A stretch of 64,000 nucleotides of DNA, taken from assembly GCA_002490705.1 (NCBI GenBank), contig DKUO01000012.1:1-64000 (forward strand), in the 5' to 3' direction. Made by a program: the position numbers and the translations under genes. The notes below the pieces were generated by a model. That model saw only the letters and a list, made by a program, of their open reading frames with translations. It had not been told where the DNA came from and searched no databases. Numbering within the stretch: position 1 is the stretch's first letter; the number at the start of each line of letters is the position of its first letter. The stretch is from Lachnospiraceae bacterium UBA7202 (GTDB lineage Bacteria > Bacillota > Clostridia > Lachnospirales > Lachnospiraceae). Of the stretch, positions 50,666 through 59,409 are shown in pieces.

Positions 50666-52054
50666 ATGCAAAAAAAGTTTTCCTATACATATCTGACCGA
50701 TCTGTGTATCTGCCTGTTGCTTAGCATCACTATGCTTTTCAGATCAGATATAGAGATCGCGGGCTTCCCCGTGTATACAATTCTCCTTTTCCTGATCGTT
50801 CTGGCATGGCTGGCAGGCAGGATAATCTGCGCAAACAGAAAAGAAAAGGCGTTTTTGTCGATACACTATTTTGCGGATACGGTATCGGTGACAGCAGTCA
50901 TTTGTACGGTGTGTTCCATCATAGGTAAATTGTTCAGAAATCCGGAGGAAGGAGCCATTGATTTTTCATGGAATGCAGAGGCGATTGCGCTGGCACTGAT
51001 CTGTCTGTTGGTGTCTGCGGGTATACGGTTTCATTTTCTTTATCTGAATGTGATTTTGTATAGCGGTCTTTTTGTTTCCGGGATGTTTATGCTGACCTAT
51101 TTTGCGAATATACAAATTGTAGGGGCATTTAACGAAGTGTTTGCTGATCCTGAGAGCATGGCGTCGTATTTTATGCTGATCGGCATGATCAGCGTTTACG
51201 GTTACTGTGTCAGCCGGGACAGGCTCCGGTCTGTATTCTATTGTTTGGTATCGGGCATTGCATTTTTTGCACTTTTTTTAAACAAGAATATAGTTAGTTT
51301 ATGGTTGATGGTTATTTATTTTCTGGCAGTGCCGGTTGTGCTGCGCCCTACGGCGGCACTAGTTAAAAGAGTGATGCAGATGTTCTTTTTATACGGATTC
51401 ATGTTGAGCAATATGTGCCTTCTCACAGAATATACACAGGTTTTTTATAAAGACGTTTCCTACGCGTCGGAATTGAGCGTGTATTATGACCTGCTGATGG
51501 CGGTGGCCGGGACTGCGTTTTTCAAATATTGGGATCGGATTCCGGAGAATGTTGACGGGGAGAGACTGGTGCTGCGGAGAATGCAAAAAAAGTATCGGTT
51601 TTTGTTGAAGTTAACACTTTTTTTATTCATTGTAATCATACTTGGCGCAAACGGATGGAAGGAACTGACAGGCGGGTCCGGTGCCTGTACGGAGCTGCTG
51701 CGGTTATTAGCAGTGCCTCTGGCGGATGAAGCGGGAAGCGGAGCGAGCCTGTTTCTAAACTGTTTTCAGAATACAGGCGCAGTCTCTGTTTTCTTCATCA
51801 TGTTTTATGTGCTTGTTTTAGCGGAACGCATGCGGATCAATTATCGGGAAGATAAGGAGCTGACGGGTATTCTGATTCTGATTTCCGCAGTTTTTATACT
51901 ACAGATTCTGTTTTGGGATCCGGGAATTCACAATACGGTCGTTTACGTTTTCCTGTTAGCGGCAGCCTGTTTTTATCAGGAAGAATACAGGAAGATAACG
52001 GGCGTCAGGTTAAATGCGGATGAGCTGTCTGTAGAGATTCAGGAAATAAAATAA
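50666..52054 (+). CDS. Polytopic membrane protein, possible glycan polymerase
   Basis: A 462-residue protein with about 11-12 hydrophobic helices and one short central hydrophilic stretch. This resembles O-antigen polymerase/ligase (Wzy/WaaL-like) proteins in size and topology only; no diagnostic motif is visible. Its position between a GT-C gene and an SH3 protein in a glycan locus suggests a role in polymerisation or ligation. Base composition is nearer to the chromosome average than in the preceding five genes. Confidence 0.6.
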   Translation: MQKKFSYTYLTDLCICLLLSITMLFRSDIEIAGFPVYTILLFLIVLAWLAGRIICANRKEKAFLSIHYFADTVSVTAVICTVCSIIGKLFRNPEEGAIDFSWNAEAIALALICLLVSAGIRFHFLYLNVILYSGLFVSGMFMLTYFANIQIVGAFNEVFADPESMASYFMLIGMISVYGYCVSRDRLRSVFYCLVSGIAFFALFLNKNIVSLWLMVIYFLAVPVVLRPTAALVKRVMQMFFLYGFMLSNMCLLTEYTQVFYKDVSYASELSVYYDLLMAVAGTAFFKYWDRIPENVDGERLVLRRMQKKYRFLLKLTLFLFIVIILGANGWKELTGGSGACTELLRLLAVPLADEAGSGASLFLNCFQNTGAVSVFFIMFYVLVLAERMRINYREDKELTGILILISAVFILQILFWDPGIHNTVVYVFLLAAACFYQEEYRKITGVRLNADELSVEIQEIK

Positions 52055-52073
52055 ATAATGGGAGGACAAGAAT

Positions 52074-52601
52074 ATGAAAAGAACAATAAGCGTAAAGATG
52101 CAGTTCATGTTGTTGGGAATGTTGTTGGGGATGCTTTGGATAAGGCAGAGCAGCATATCATCTGTTCTGGCGGCAGAGAGTGCAAATGCGGAAACAGGCC
52201 GGCTTATGACGGCAGAGCGCAGGGTTGAGATGAAGGAAACGCCTGATGATAAGGCGGTTACAATTATGACCTTTGAAAAGGGAAGCTCTGTTTTTTCCTT
52301 AGGAGAATCTGCAAACGGATGGTATCAGGTTATTTATCAGGACAAAGTGGGATATGTGCCGGAGAATGCATTGCGGTCACAGGAGATGGATGTGGAAGGA
52401 CTGAATGCGGAGATGGCGCAGGAAGCGGAAGAAGCCAAGTTTATGATAGAGACAATAGAGCGATACCGCAGTGAAGCAAGACGTTCTAAAATTTGGGGAA
52501 GTGTAATTGTGATACTTGTAATCGGGGTTTTCGCAACTGGTATTATCGCGGAGATCAGAGGAAGAAAAAACGGCGGGAGTGAGAGCGGCGACGGAGAGTG
52601 A
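52074..52601 (+). CDS. Secreted SH3b-domain protein with C-terminal membrane helix
   Basis: A 175-residue protein with a signal peptide or N-terminal anchor (1-34), a bacterial SH3 domain (about 43-100, ending GWYQVIYQDKVGYVPENAL), a coiled linker and a C-terminal transmembrane helix (about 139-160) with basic tail. SH3b domains often bind peptidoglycan, so this could tether the glycan machinery to the wall. It ends the plus-strand locus, converging on a histidine kinase 23 bases away. Confidence 0.82.
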   Translation: MKRTISVKMQFMLLGMLLGMLWIRQSSISSVLAAESANAETGRLMTAERRVEMKETPDDKAVTIMTFEKGSSVFSLGESANGWYQVIYQDKVGYVPENALRSQEMDVEGLNAEMAQEAEEAKFMIETIERYRSEARRSKIWGSVIVILVIGVFATGIIAEIRGRKNGGSESGDGE

Positions 52602-52624
52602 CTTTCTGCCGGCATGATTCGGGT

Positions 52625-53923
52625 TCAGAATTTTACAAACATAATAATCCGAAAACGGTTGTCTTCACAGTAACAGTCAATAGTGCCGCCGAGCTTATCG
52701 CAAAACGCCTGCACACTCTGCATGCCAAGACCGTGGCCTTTTCCCCTTCTGCTTTTTGGAAGTCCGGTTGTAGAATCAAACAAAATTTTCTGTGTGCATT
52801 CATTTTCCATATCAATCAACAGATGTTCGGCGTTGCAATGCACTTTGACATTGATAGAACGCTTGGCGGGATCCAGATTTTTTACGCTGTGTATCGCGTT
52901 CTCCAGAAGGTTTGCGAGAACCATGGCAAATTCGTACTCATTGACAGGAATCTCACGGGGGATCATGATATCTGAATGTAAGGCGATTTGAAAGGACTGC
53001 GCCTGTTCGGCCATTGTTGTAAGAATTGTATTGACAACCAGATTTTCACAATAGCGGGAAAGTCTGTTTTCGTCAACCACCTCTTTGATATGCCCGGTTA
53101 TATTTCTGATTTCATCATATTCTTTCTGGTTGAGCAGGGAGTCTATCGTCATGGAGTAATGCCGCATATCATGCCGCAGTATCTTTAAATTTCGTTCGGA
53201 CTGTTCTACCAGATAGCTTTGGCTTTCCAATCCTTTGATATAGGATTCAAACATTACATTTTTCCAGTATTCTTCTACCTGTTTGGTCTCGCTGTCCATA
53301 TAGCGGAGCACCACCACATAGGATACTAACATGGTGATCATTAAAAAGATGCTGATCAGGATATTTTCAGGATGCTCATAGAGCGTATAGGGGAAGAAGG
53401 CAATGCTGGAAAAGCTGCAATAAAAAAATACGGGAATCAGACATAATTCCCATTTGTTTTTACCCAGATCCCGTTGACAAAACCGGGAAACCACATCTCC
53501 GGTCCGGCAATAGAGTACTGTCAGGATAACAAGGTGCGCCAGAAGGTTTCCCACAAGCGCAAGGCTGACGCTGCCCGTGAATATATACAGGATAGGAGCG
53601 AAGATGGTCCCCACGAGTATGTAATTGGAGGCGCTCAGGCCAAGGAAGAGCGTTTTCACGGTTCTTTTTTCGGAGAGGAAAAGGGCTGTAAGCTGCGTTA
53701 TGGCGATCTGCGCGATTGTTGTAAAAAAATAAAACACGGGGCTGTCCGAATACAGATGCAATTTGAAATAGTCCATCAAAGTCATCAGCAGGCAGGAGAA
53801 AAGGCAAATGCTAAAAGTTTTTCCTCTGGAATAGCGCTGTGGTATAAACAGACAAGTGAATACCAAAAAGAAGATATGGCTCAGTATATAGGATATACTT
53901 TTCACGTAGATCATTTCGTTCAC
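52625..53923 (-). CDS. AgrC-like GHKL histidine kinase
   Basis: A 432-residue protein with six or seven helices (1-205), a coiled linker, the phospho-acceptor region ILRHDMRHYSMTIDSLL and a GHKL ATPase domain ending in GHGLGMQSVQAFCDKLGG. Such kinases sense cyclic or linear peptides, as in Agr quorum sensing. GTG 53923 (with AAAGG upstream) is the likely start; ATG 53914 is possible. It overlaps the regulator gene by 4 bases. No AgrB or AgrD gene is present. Confidence 0.9.
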   Translation of the reverse strand: MNEMIYVKSISYILSHIFFLVFTCLFIPQRYSRGKTFSICLFSCLLMTLMDYFKLHLYSDSPVFYFFTTIAQIAITQLTALFLSEKRTVKTLFLGLSASNYILVGTIFAPILYIFTGSVSLALVGNLLAHLVILTVLYCRTGDVVSRFCQRDLGKNKWELCLIPVFFYCSFSSIAFFPYTLYEHPENILISIFLMITMLVSYVVVLRYMDSETKQVEEYWKNVMFESYIKGLESQSYLVEQSERNLKILRHDMRHYSMTIDSLLNQKEYDEIRNITGHIKEVVDENRLSRYCENLVVNTILTTMAEQAQSFQIALHSDIMIPREIPVNEYEFAMVLANLLENAIHSVKNLDPAKRSINVKVHCNAEHLLIDMENECTQKILFDSTTGLPKSRRGKGHGLGMQSVQAFCDKLGGTIDCYCEDNRFRIIMFVKF

Positions 53924-54657
53924 CTACCAACCTTTTCCGAAACAAAGAGAAGATATTCCCGCTTGACCGTGGACGCTTTTGCCCTGCTGACAGGAAGCTG
54001 TTTCCCGGAGTTCATAATTACATTGTCCGTGGTTAATTGTTTCACATAATCCAGATTCACCAGAAAGGATTTGTGAGTTTGTAAAAAATTTCCGTGCCCT
54101 ATAAGCGCCTGTACTTCTTCCTCGAAAGATGTTCGAATATAAAGAGTTTTCACAAGCTTGCCGTCAGACAGATGTACTTCCAATTTTCGGCCCACGCTTT
54201 CGATGTATTCGATTTTGGAATAAGCTATGGGAAGCAATCCGTTTTTGGTTTTTATCATATACGTGGGTTCTGTTTTTGCTTTGGTGTAGGAAAGAGCATA
54301 ATCCAATGCTTCAAAAAACTTGCCCTCGTCTACCGGTTTCAGCAAGTATCTGACCGCATGAACTTCATAGGCGTCCAGTGCATAATCCTCGGAGGAGGTA
54401 ATGTAGATGATTACATTGTCGTTGCTGATGGTTCTGATTTGATGGCCGAGGTCGAGGCCCGTCCGCCGCGGCATGAGCATATCCAAAATATAAATATCGG
54501 TCAGTTTTCCCTCCGCTATTCTGTGATATAATCTGGACGGGTCAGAGTATTTTTCCAGTTCGAAAGTTTTATCCGGATAGCGGTTTTTATATTTTATCAA
54601 TAATTTTTCTATGTCGAGCAAATCTTTAATACTGTCGTCACAAACGGTTATTTTCAT
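53920..54657 (-). CDS. LytTR-family response regulator
   Basis: A 245-residue regulator with a receiver domain (Asp pocket VCDDS, phospho-acceptor in IYILDMLMPRRTG, Lys in LLKPVDEGKF) and a LytTR DNA-binding domain (about 135-240; IEYIESVGRKLEVHL, HKSFLVNLDYV). It is the partner of the kinase downstream. Typical targets are surface or secreted factors, here perhaps the adjacent glycan locus. Confidence 0.93.
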   Translation of the reverse strand: MKITVCDDSIKDLLDIEKLLIKYKNRYPDKTFELEKYSDPSRLYHRIAEGKLTDIYILDMLMPRRTGLDLGHQIRTISNDNVIIYITSSEDYALDAYEVHAVRYLLKPVDEGKFFEALDYALSYTKAKTEPTYMIKTKNGLLPIAYSKIEYIESVGRKLEVHLSDGKLVKTLYIRTSFEEEVQALIGHGNFLQTHKSFLVNLDYVKQLTTDNVIMNSGKQLPVSRAKASTVKREYLLFVSEKVGR

Positions 54658-54734
54658 GGTGCTTCGTAAATCCCTTCATCTTGATCAGATCCCTTCCCCC
54701 GAAAGGTATACGGCGCTTGCGCGGTATAAATAAA

Positions 54735-54763
54735 ATTATATCGGGCTCGGGGCGGTTTCGCAA
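54735..54763 (-). promoter_or_regulatory. Promoter of the LytTR two-component operon
   Basis: On the minus strand TTGCGA (54763 to 54758) is 17 bases from TATAAT (54740 to 54735), about 78 bases before the regulator start. An inverted repeat (GGCGG...CCGCC) overlaps the -35. Confidence 0.7.
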
Positions 54764-54865
54764 CCGGTTCAGCCGCCGAAGTTTACGCTCGGTTGTGAAA
54801 AAATGGTGGGAAAACGCGAAAAAGAGAAATTGACGGTAAAATACCCTCTGTAATGTGTTTTATGG

Positions 54866-54871
54866 TAAAAT
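54866..54871 (+). promoter_or_regulatory. Extended -10 promoter
   Basis: TGG-TAAAAT lies 28 bases before the ATG at 54900. The same TGGTAAAAT occurs before thiN (ending 37072) and before the gene at 55463. No -35 lies at the right distance, as allowed for extended -10 promoters. Confidence 0.4.
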
Positions 54872-54899
54872 GAATTAGCAGGAGGCATTGGGAAAAATT

Positions 54900-55406
54900 A
54901 TGGAGATAACGGAAATAGGTGCATTACAAATTGCAAAGAAAGTGGATGCGATTCTGCACGTCCCCGGGAATTACCGGGGCGGCAATCTGGAGATGACGAT
55001 TGTAATTGATACCTCTCTGGAATTGAACAGCTTTACAGGGGCGGTAGCTGCTGTGGCGCGGTCTCTGAAAAGAGAAAATGAAATTTTCAGAAATGTCCGG
55101 TTGAATTTGGTCTTTTGGGGACAAGAGACAGAGGCGAAGGTAGTGCCGATGGCTATGCTTATGATGGGCAGTGTTTTTGACGGGTATCAGTGCGATCCGC
55201 ATAAAAAATATTATGAAGAGCTTTTTGCCTATTTAAAAAAATTTCATGCAAGGAGTAAAGTGATTCTTGTGTTTGCGGATGAACAGAACGAGGTTTTTGA
55301 CAGGCAGGCGGCAAGGGAGGCGCTCTCTCCGTTTTTGAAAAATAAACTTTTGCTTATCTCAGAGCAGATTGTGAGCGGCACAGAACTAATGCTGAGATGT
55401 ATATGA
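54900..55406 (+). CDS. Small cytosolic protein, possibly vWA-like
   Basis: A protein of about 168 residues of unknown family. The alternation of strands and helices with MTIVIDTSLEL, NLVFWGQ and KVILVFADEQ recalls a von Willebrand A fold, where a D-x-S-x-S motif binds metal; here it reads D-T-S-L-E, so metal binding is doubtful. ATG 54900 is preferred; a TTG at 54888 is too close to GGAGG. It precedes a membrane diguanylate cyclase. The function is not recognised. Confidence 0.55.
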   Translation: MEITEIGALQIAKKVDAILHVPGNYRGGNLEMTIVIDTSLELNSFTGAVAAVARSLKRENEIFRNVRLNLVFWGQETEAKVVPMAMLMMGSVFDGYQCDPHKKYYEELFAYLKKFHARSKVILVFADEQNEVFDRQAAREALSPFLKNKLLLISEQIVSGTELMLRCI

Positions 55407-55429
55407 AAATGATTTAGGTGAGGAAGCGC

Positions 55430-55459
55430 TTGCCACATAGAAAGGCAAAATGGTAAAAT
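55430..55459 (+). promoter_or_regulatory. Promoter abutting the start codon of the diguanylate cyclase gene
   Basis: TTGCCA (55430-55435), 18 bases, TAAAAT (55454-55459) with a TGG extension. The -10 ends three bases before ATG 55463, so the transcript would start at or inside the codon. Confidence 0.45.
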
Positions 55460-55462
55460 AAA

Positions 55463-57391
55463 ATGGAACTAAGCGGAAATAAACAATGGAAGAGGAAGAC
55501 CCTCAGACAAATTATCAGTCAATATATGCGGCTGTTGACCATTATTATGGCAGTGGTCATACTGAATGTCATTGTGTATATTCAGGTTGTGAATGAACAG
55601 CGGCAGGCCTATGAAAATGCAACGAGAACTTTTTACCAGATTGCACAGATGTTGGACAGCAATCAGGATGAAATTGAGGAAGTTGTGGCGCAGTACAGTG
55701 AGACCTGCCTGTCTAATGCAGAAGCGATCGCATATATTATCCAGAAAGATCCTTCTGTTTTGGACAGCGTGGAGGAGCTAAGGAATATTGCGCGGCTGAT
55801 CGGTGTGGATGAAATTCATATTTTTGACAAGACAGGCCGCATTTTTGCCGGAACCCATCCGGAGTATTTTGATTTCACGTTTGATTCGGGCGAACAGATT
55901 TCGTTCTTTAAGCCGCTGCTGAACGATCATTCTTTAAAGCTGGTTCAGGAAATTGAACCGAATACCGCAGAGGAAAAAATGATGCAGTATTCGGCGCTTT
56001 GGAGTGAAAACGGAGAGTTTATTGTGCAGGTGGGGATGGAACCTGTCAATGTGATGAAGGTTACGGAAAAAAATGAATTATCCTATCTGTTTTCTCAATT
56101 CCGGGTGAATCTGGAGGCACATTATTACGCGGTTGATATAGAGAGCGGAGAGATTGTCGGTTCTACGGATCTGGACTGCGTGGGGAAAAACTTGACGGAA
56201 ATCGGGTTGGATGCAAGATCTTTTTCAGAGTATGAAAAAGGCTTTCACGCGATTGTGGAGGGAACGAACTCGTATTGCGTTTTTCAGAGAGCAGGCGATA
56301 ACTATATCGGACGTGTGGTTGCAAGCCGTGACCTTTACAAGCGGATTCCCCAGACTACTATTGCGTTTGTGATATGTCTGACCGCGATTGCCGCGGCCCT
56401 GAATTTTGCAGTCACCAGATACATGAATCGGTATGTGGTGGAGGGAATACATGATATAAATGAAAAACTTGCCAAAATCGCTGAAGGCAATCTCGATGAG
56501 GAGATTGCGATTCAGAGCAGCGTAGAGTTTGCGGAGCTGAGCAGCTATATAAACGCGATGAAGAAAAGCTTGTTGGATAACAACCGCAAGATGTCCTATG
56601 TTCTGCGCAAGACCAATATGTATATCGGTGTATATGAATATAATGAGCATATGAGACGAGTGCGGTTTACCGAATACACACCGAAGATTCTGGCATTGGA
56701 TGAGAAGGAGACCGAGCGCTTGGGTTCCGACGTGACGGCTTTCCGAAAGTTTGTTGACGAAATTCGTAAAAACAGCGTTGAGGGAGAGTTGGATATCTTT
56801 TGCGTGAAGGACCAGTATGTCAAATTGGAAGAGATTGTCGATCATAACGGCGTGTTTGGCGTAGTGATTGACGTGACGGAGAGCGTCAGAAAACGCAAGG
56901 AAATAGAAGCGGAGCGGGATATAGACCTTTTGACAGGATTGTATAACCGCCGTGGGATGGAACAAAAACTTTCAGTGCTGTTTGAGAATCCAAAGGAGCT
57001 TGGCCGTAGTGCGATTGTTATGATTGATGCGGATGATTTGAAGGGCATCAATGATACCTATGGGCATGATATGGGAGACGTCTATCTGAAGGAAATTGCA
57101 GAGCTGATTACCGGCTGGGGTTCGGAGAATTGTGTGGCGGCCCGGTTAGGCGGGGACGAGTTTGTGCTGTTACTGTATCATTATGATGATGATGCCGGAC
57201 TGGAAGCCGCAATCAGACGGCTTGCGGATATTCGGGATCAAAAAACAGCAGCCTTAAATGATGATATTGTTGTTACACTTAAGTTCTCTTTTGGCTATAG
57301 CCTGATGGAGGGGAGAAATCATTATCAGGAAGCGCTGAGGGAGGCAGATGAAAGAATGTATGAAGACAAACGGGAACGCAAAAACAGGTGA
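55463..57391 (+). CDS. Membrane diguanylate cyclase with sensor and HAMP domains
   Basis: A 642-residue protein with a transmembrane helix at about 22-45, an extracytoplasmic sensor domain of about 240 residues, a second helix at about 295-315, a HAMP domain (INEKLAKIAEGNLDEEI), a PAS-like region and a C-terminal GGDEF domain (about 490-640). The active site is complete (RLGGDEFVLLL), so it should make cyclic di-GMP; the preceding ALIVMIDADDLKGINDTYGH-like segment is typical. No phosphodiesterase domain is present. No ribosome site is visible before the ATG. Confidence 0.92.
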   Translation: MELSGNKQWKRKTLRQIISQYMRLLTIIMAVVILNVIVYIQVVNEQRQAYENATRTFYQIAQMLDSNQDEIEEVVAQYSETCLSNAEAIAYIIQKDPSVLDSVEELRNIARLIGVDEIHIFDKTGRIFAGTHPEYFDFTFDSGEQISFFKPLLNDHSLKLVQEIEPNTAEEKMMQYSALWSENGEFIVQVGMEPVNVMKVTEKNELSYLFSQFRVNLEAHYYAVDIESGEIVGSTDLDCVGKNLTEIGLDARSFSEYEKGFHAIVEGTNSYCVFQRAGDNYIGRVVASRDLYKRIPQTTIAFVICLTAIAAALNFAVTRYMNRYVVEGIHDINEKLAKIAEGNLDEEIAIQSSVEFAELSSYINAMKKSLLDNNRKMSYVLRKTNMYIGVYEYNEHMRRVRFTEYTPKILALDEKETERLGSDVTAFRKFVDEIRKNSVEGELDIFCVKDQYVKLEEIVDHNGVFGVVIDVTESVRKRKEIEAERDIDLLTGLYNRRGMEQKLSVLFENPKELGRSAIVMIDADDLKGINDTYGHDMGDVYLKEIAELITGWGSENCVAARLGGDEFVLLLYHYDDDAGLEAAIRRLADIRDQKTAALNDDIVVTLKFSFGYSLMEGRNHYQEALREADERMYEDKRERKNR

Positions 57392-57447
57392 CATGAAATA
57401 CTGACGATAGAACTAGTGCGCAGGAAACGTCGCTGCCGGAGGGAGAT

Positions 57448-59355
57448 ATGAGACGGAGAGGTCTATACAGGATTGGTGTCTATATTTGTATGATCGGTAT
57501 GCTTTTTTTGACGGCGTTTCCCTGCCATGCCGCAGAGATTGGCACGGGAGCTTTTCCGGCGGAAGAGAAGAGGCCGATCGTTACGGCAGTCAGTATTTCT
57601 CCCGGAACTGTTGTCGTTTCTAAAAATACAACCTGTGCTTTCACGGCTTCCGTGACGGGAGAAAATAATTACAGCAGAGAGGTTGCATGGAGCGTTTCCG
57701 GTCAGACAAGCGGCAATACGTTTATCGATGGGAACGGCGTTTTGAATGTGGCTTCGGATGAGGCGGCATCTTCTCTGGTGATAAAAGCGGTTTCCAAACA
57801 GGACAGCAATTACAGCGCCACAGCGTTAGCTTATGTACAGGCGTCTACTTATCACATACAACTACAGGCTTCCCCGGAAAATGGCGGAACTGTTTACGGA
57901 AGCGGGGAAGTGAAGGAGGGCGGTTATGTCGTGATTTCGGCGACGCCGAACGACGGATTTACCTTCGAGGGGTGGCTGCTCAATAATAACCGGGTGTCTC
58001 AGGATTCCCGTTATATTGCAGATAATATACGCGGCGACGCCACTTATGTGGCGGAGTTTAAACCCATTGACTGCCGCATTACGGTAAACGTAAGCGACAG
58101 TAATGCCGGTACAGCGACAGAGAGCAGGACTGTGAAGTACGGAGAAGGCGTGACGCTGGAGGCGTTTCCGAAGGACGGATATCAGTTTGACAGCTGGACG
58201 GAAAACGGAAATACGGCGAGCAAAAACAGCCGGATGCAGATAGATAAGATCACAGGCGACAGAACGTTCACCGCGGTATTTAAAAAGAAAGAGGCGCAAA
58301 ATTATACCATCACGGCATCTGTGTCTTCGGGTGGCGGAACGGTGACGCCGGAGGGGAAAACGACCGTAAAGGAAGGCACGGCGGTGATGTATACGATTAC
58401 GCCAAATAAAGGGTATGCCATCCGAACCGTGTATGTGGATGGCGTGGAGGTGGGAAATACGGCTTCCTTCAATTTTTCCAATGTGAGAGGAGATCATACC
58501 ATTTCCGCGGATTTTGTAGAAGCGCCCGTGCAGGAGAATACAAACACCAAGGCACCGGAGCAGGCAGACCGGACGGGCGTGCAAGAAAAAACGGATAACG
58601 ACGATGATCCTCAAAAGAAGCCGCAGGGGGAAGAGGCGCCGAAGAAGGAAGAGACAGAGCGGGAGGATAAGCCGGAACCAGAGAAAGAGAAGCGGACGGG
58701 AACTGGAGATTTGCAGATAAATATTTACAATGATTTTGCGGACGGCCGGCAGGAAAATTTTGGTGTTTCCGGTTTGGAGTCTGCGGCGGGACAGCTTTTA
58801 AGTGAGGAGGAGAAGCGCTTAATGTCACAGGGCGATCTGCCGGTGGCAATCGACTTTGCGATCAGGGATAGGGAGGGGAAGGTCTCGCAGGAGACCAAGG
58901 ATATTTTTGAGGAAAGAAAACCTTCCGGTATGACGATCGGGCGTTATTTTGAGATTACTCTGGAGAAAAGGAAAAAGGGAGAAGAGAAGGAGAGCGTTTC
59001 AGAGCTTGCGGAGAAAATAAAAGTGGTGCTTCATGTTCCGCAGCCCTTGCAGGCCCAGGACAGGGAATTTTACATTTTAGGTTTACATACACAAAAGGAT
59101 AGCGGCCCGGAATTTGTGCAGCTTTCGGATGAGGATGAGAATCCGGATACCATCACTTTTTCTACCGATCGCTTTTCTTCCTATGCGATTGCCTATATTG
59201 ACAGGGAAAAGGAAGAGGAAGAGGAAGGGAAAACGGAACGAGAGGCGGTGCAAAACAGCAGGGCGAAAAATGCAGCCGGAGCAGTGATTGTCGTAATGGC
59301 TGTGATTGTGACGGCGACGGGTATATGGTATATTGCCGGAAAGAGGAGAAAGTGA
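57448..59355 (+). CDS. Surface protein with InlB-type repeats and C-terminal anchor
   Basis: A 635-residue exported protein. A signal peptide (1-29) is followed by an Ig-like domain (about 40-130) and three InlB_B/listerial-type repeats (about 135-210, 212-280 and 287-355; each has a YHIQL/ITVNV-type strand, GGTVY or similar, and an FEGWLLN-type end). A Glu/Lys/Pro-rich linker (about 360-415) comes next, then a domain ending DENPDTITFSTDRFSSYAIA and a C-terminal helix with basic tail (KRRK). There is no LPxTG motif, so it is membrane-anchored. The role is probably adhesive or structural. Confidence 0.87.
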   Translation: MRRRGLYRIGVYICMIGMLFLTAFPCHAAEIGTGAFPAEEKRPIVTAVSISPGTVVVSKNTTCAFTASVTGENNYSREVAWSVSGQTSGNTFIDGNGVLNVASDEAASSLVIKAVSKQDSNYSATALAYVQASTYHIQLQASPENGGTVYGSGEVKEGGYVVISATPNDGFTFEGWLLNNNRVSQDSRYIADNIRGDATYVAEFKPIDCRITVNVSDSNAGTATESRTVKYGEGVTLEAFPKDGYQFDSWTENGNTASKNSRMQIDKITGDRTFTAVFKKKEAQNYTITASVSSGGGTVTPEGKTTVKEGTAVMYTITPNKGYAIRTVYVDGVEVGNTASFNFSNVRGDHTISADFVEAPVQENTNTKAPEQADRTGVQEKTDNDDDPQKKPQGEEAPKKEETEREDKPEPEKEKRTGTGDLQINIYNDFADGRQENFGVSGLESAAGQLLSEEEKRLMSQGDLPVAIDFAIRDREGKVSQETKDIFEERKPSGMTIGRYFEITLEKRKKGEEKESVSELAEKIKVVLHVPQPLQAQDREFYILGLHTQKDSGPEFVQLSDEDENPDTITFSTDRFSSYAIAYIDREKEEEEEGKTEREAVQNSRAKNAAGAVIVVMAVIVTATGIWYIAGKRRK

Positions 59356-59409
59356 ATGCCGTTGTTTCCGGCGGCGGTTTATGGTAGGATGAAAACGGAG
59401 GACACTACT

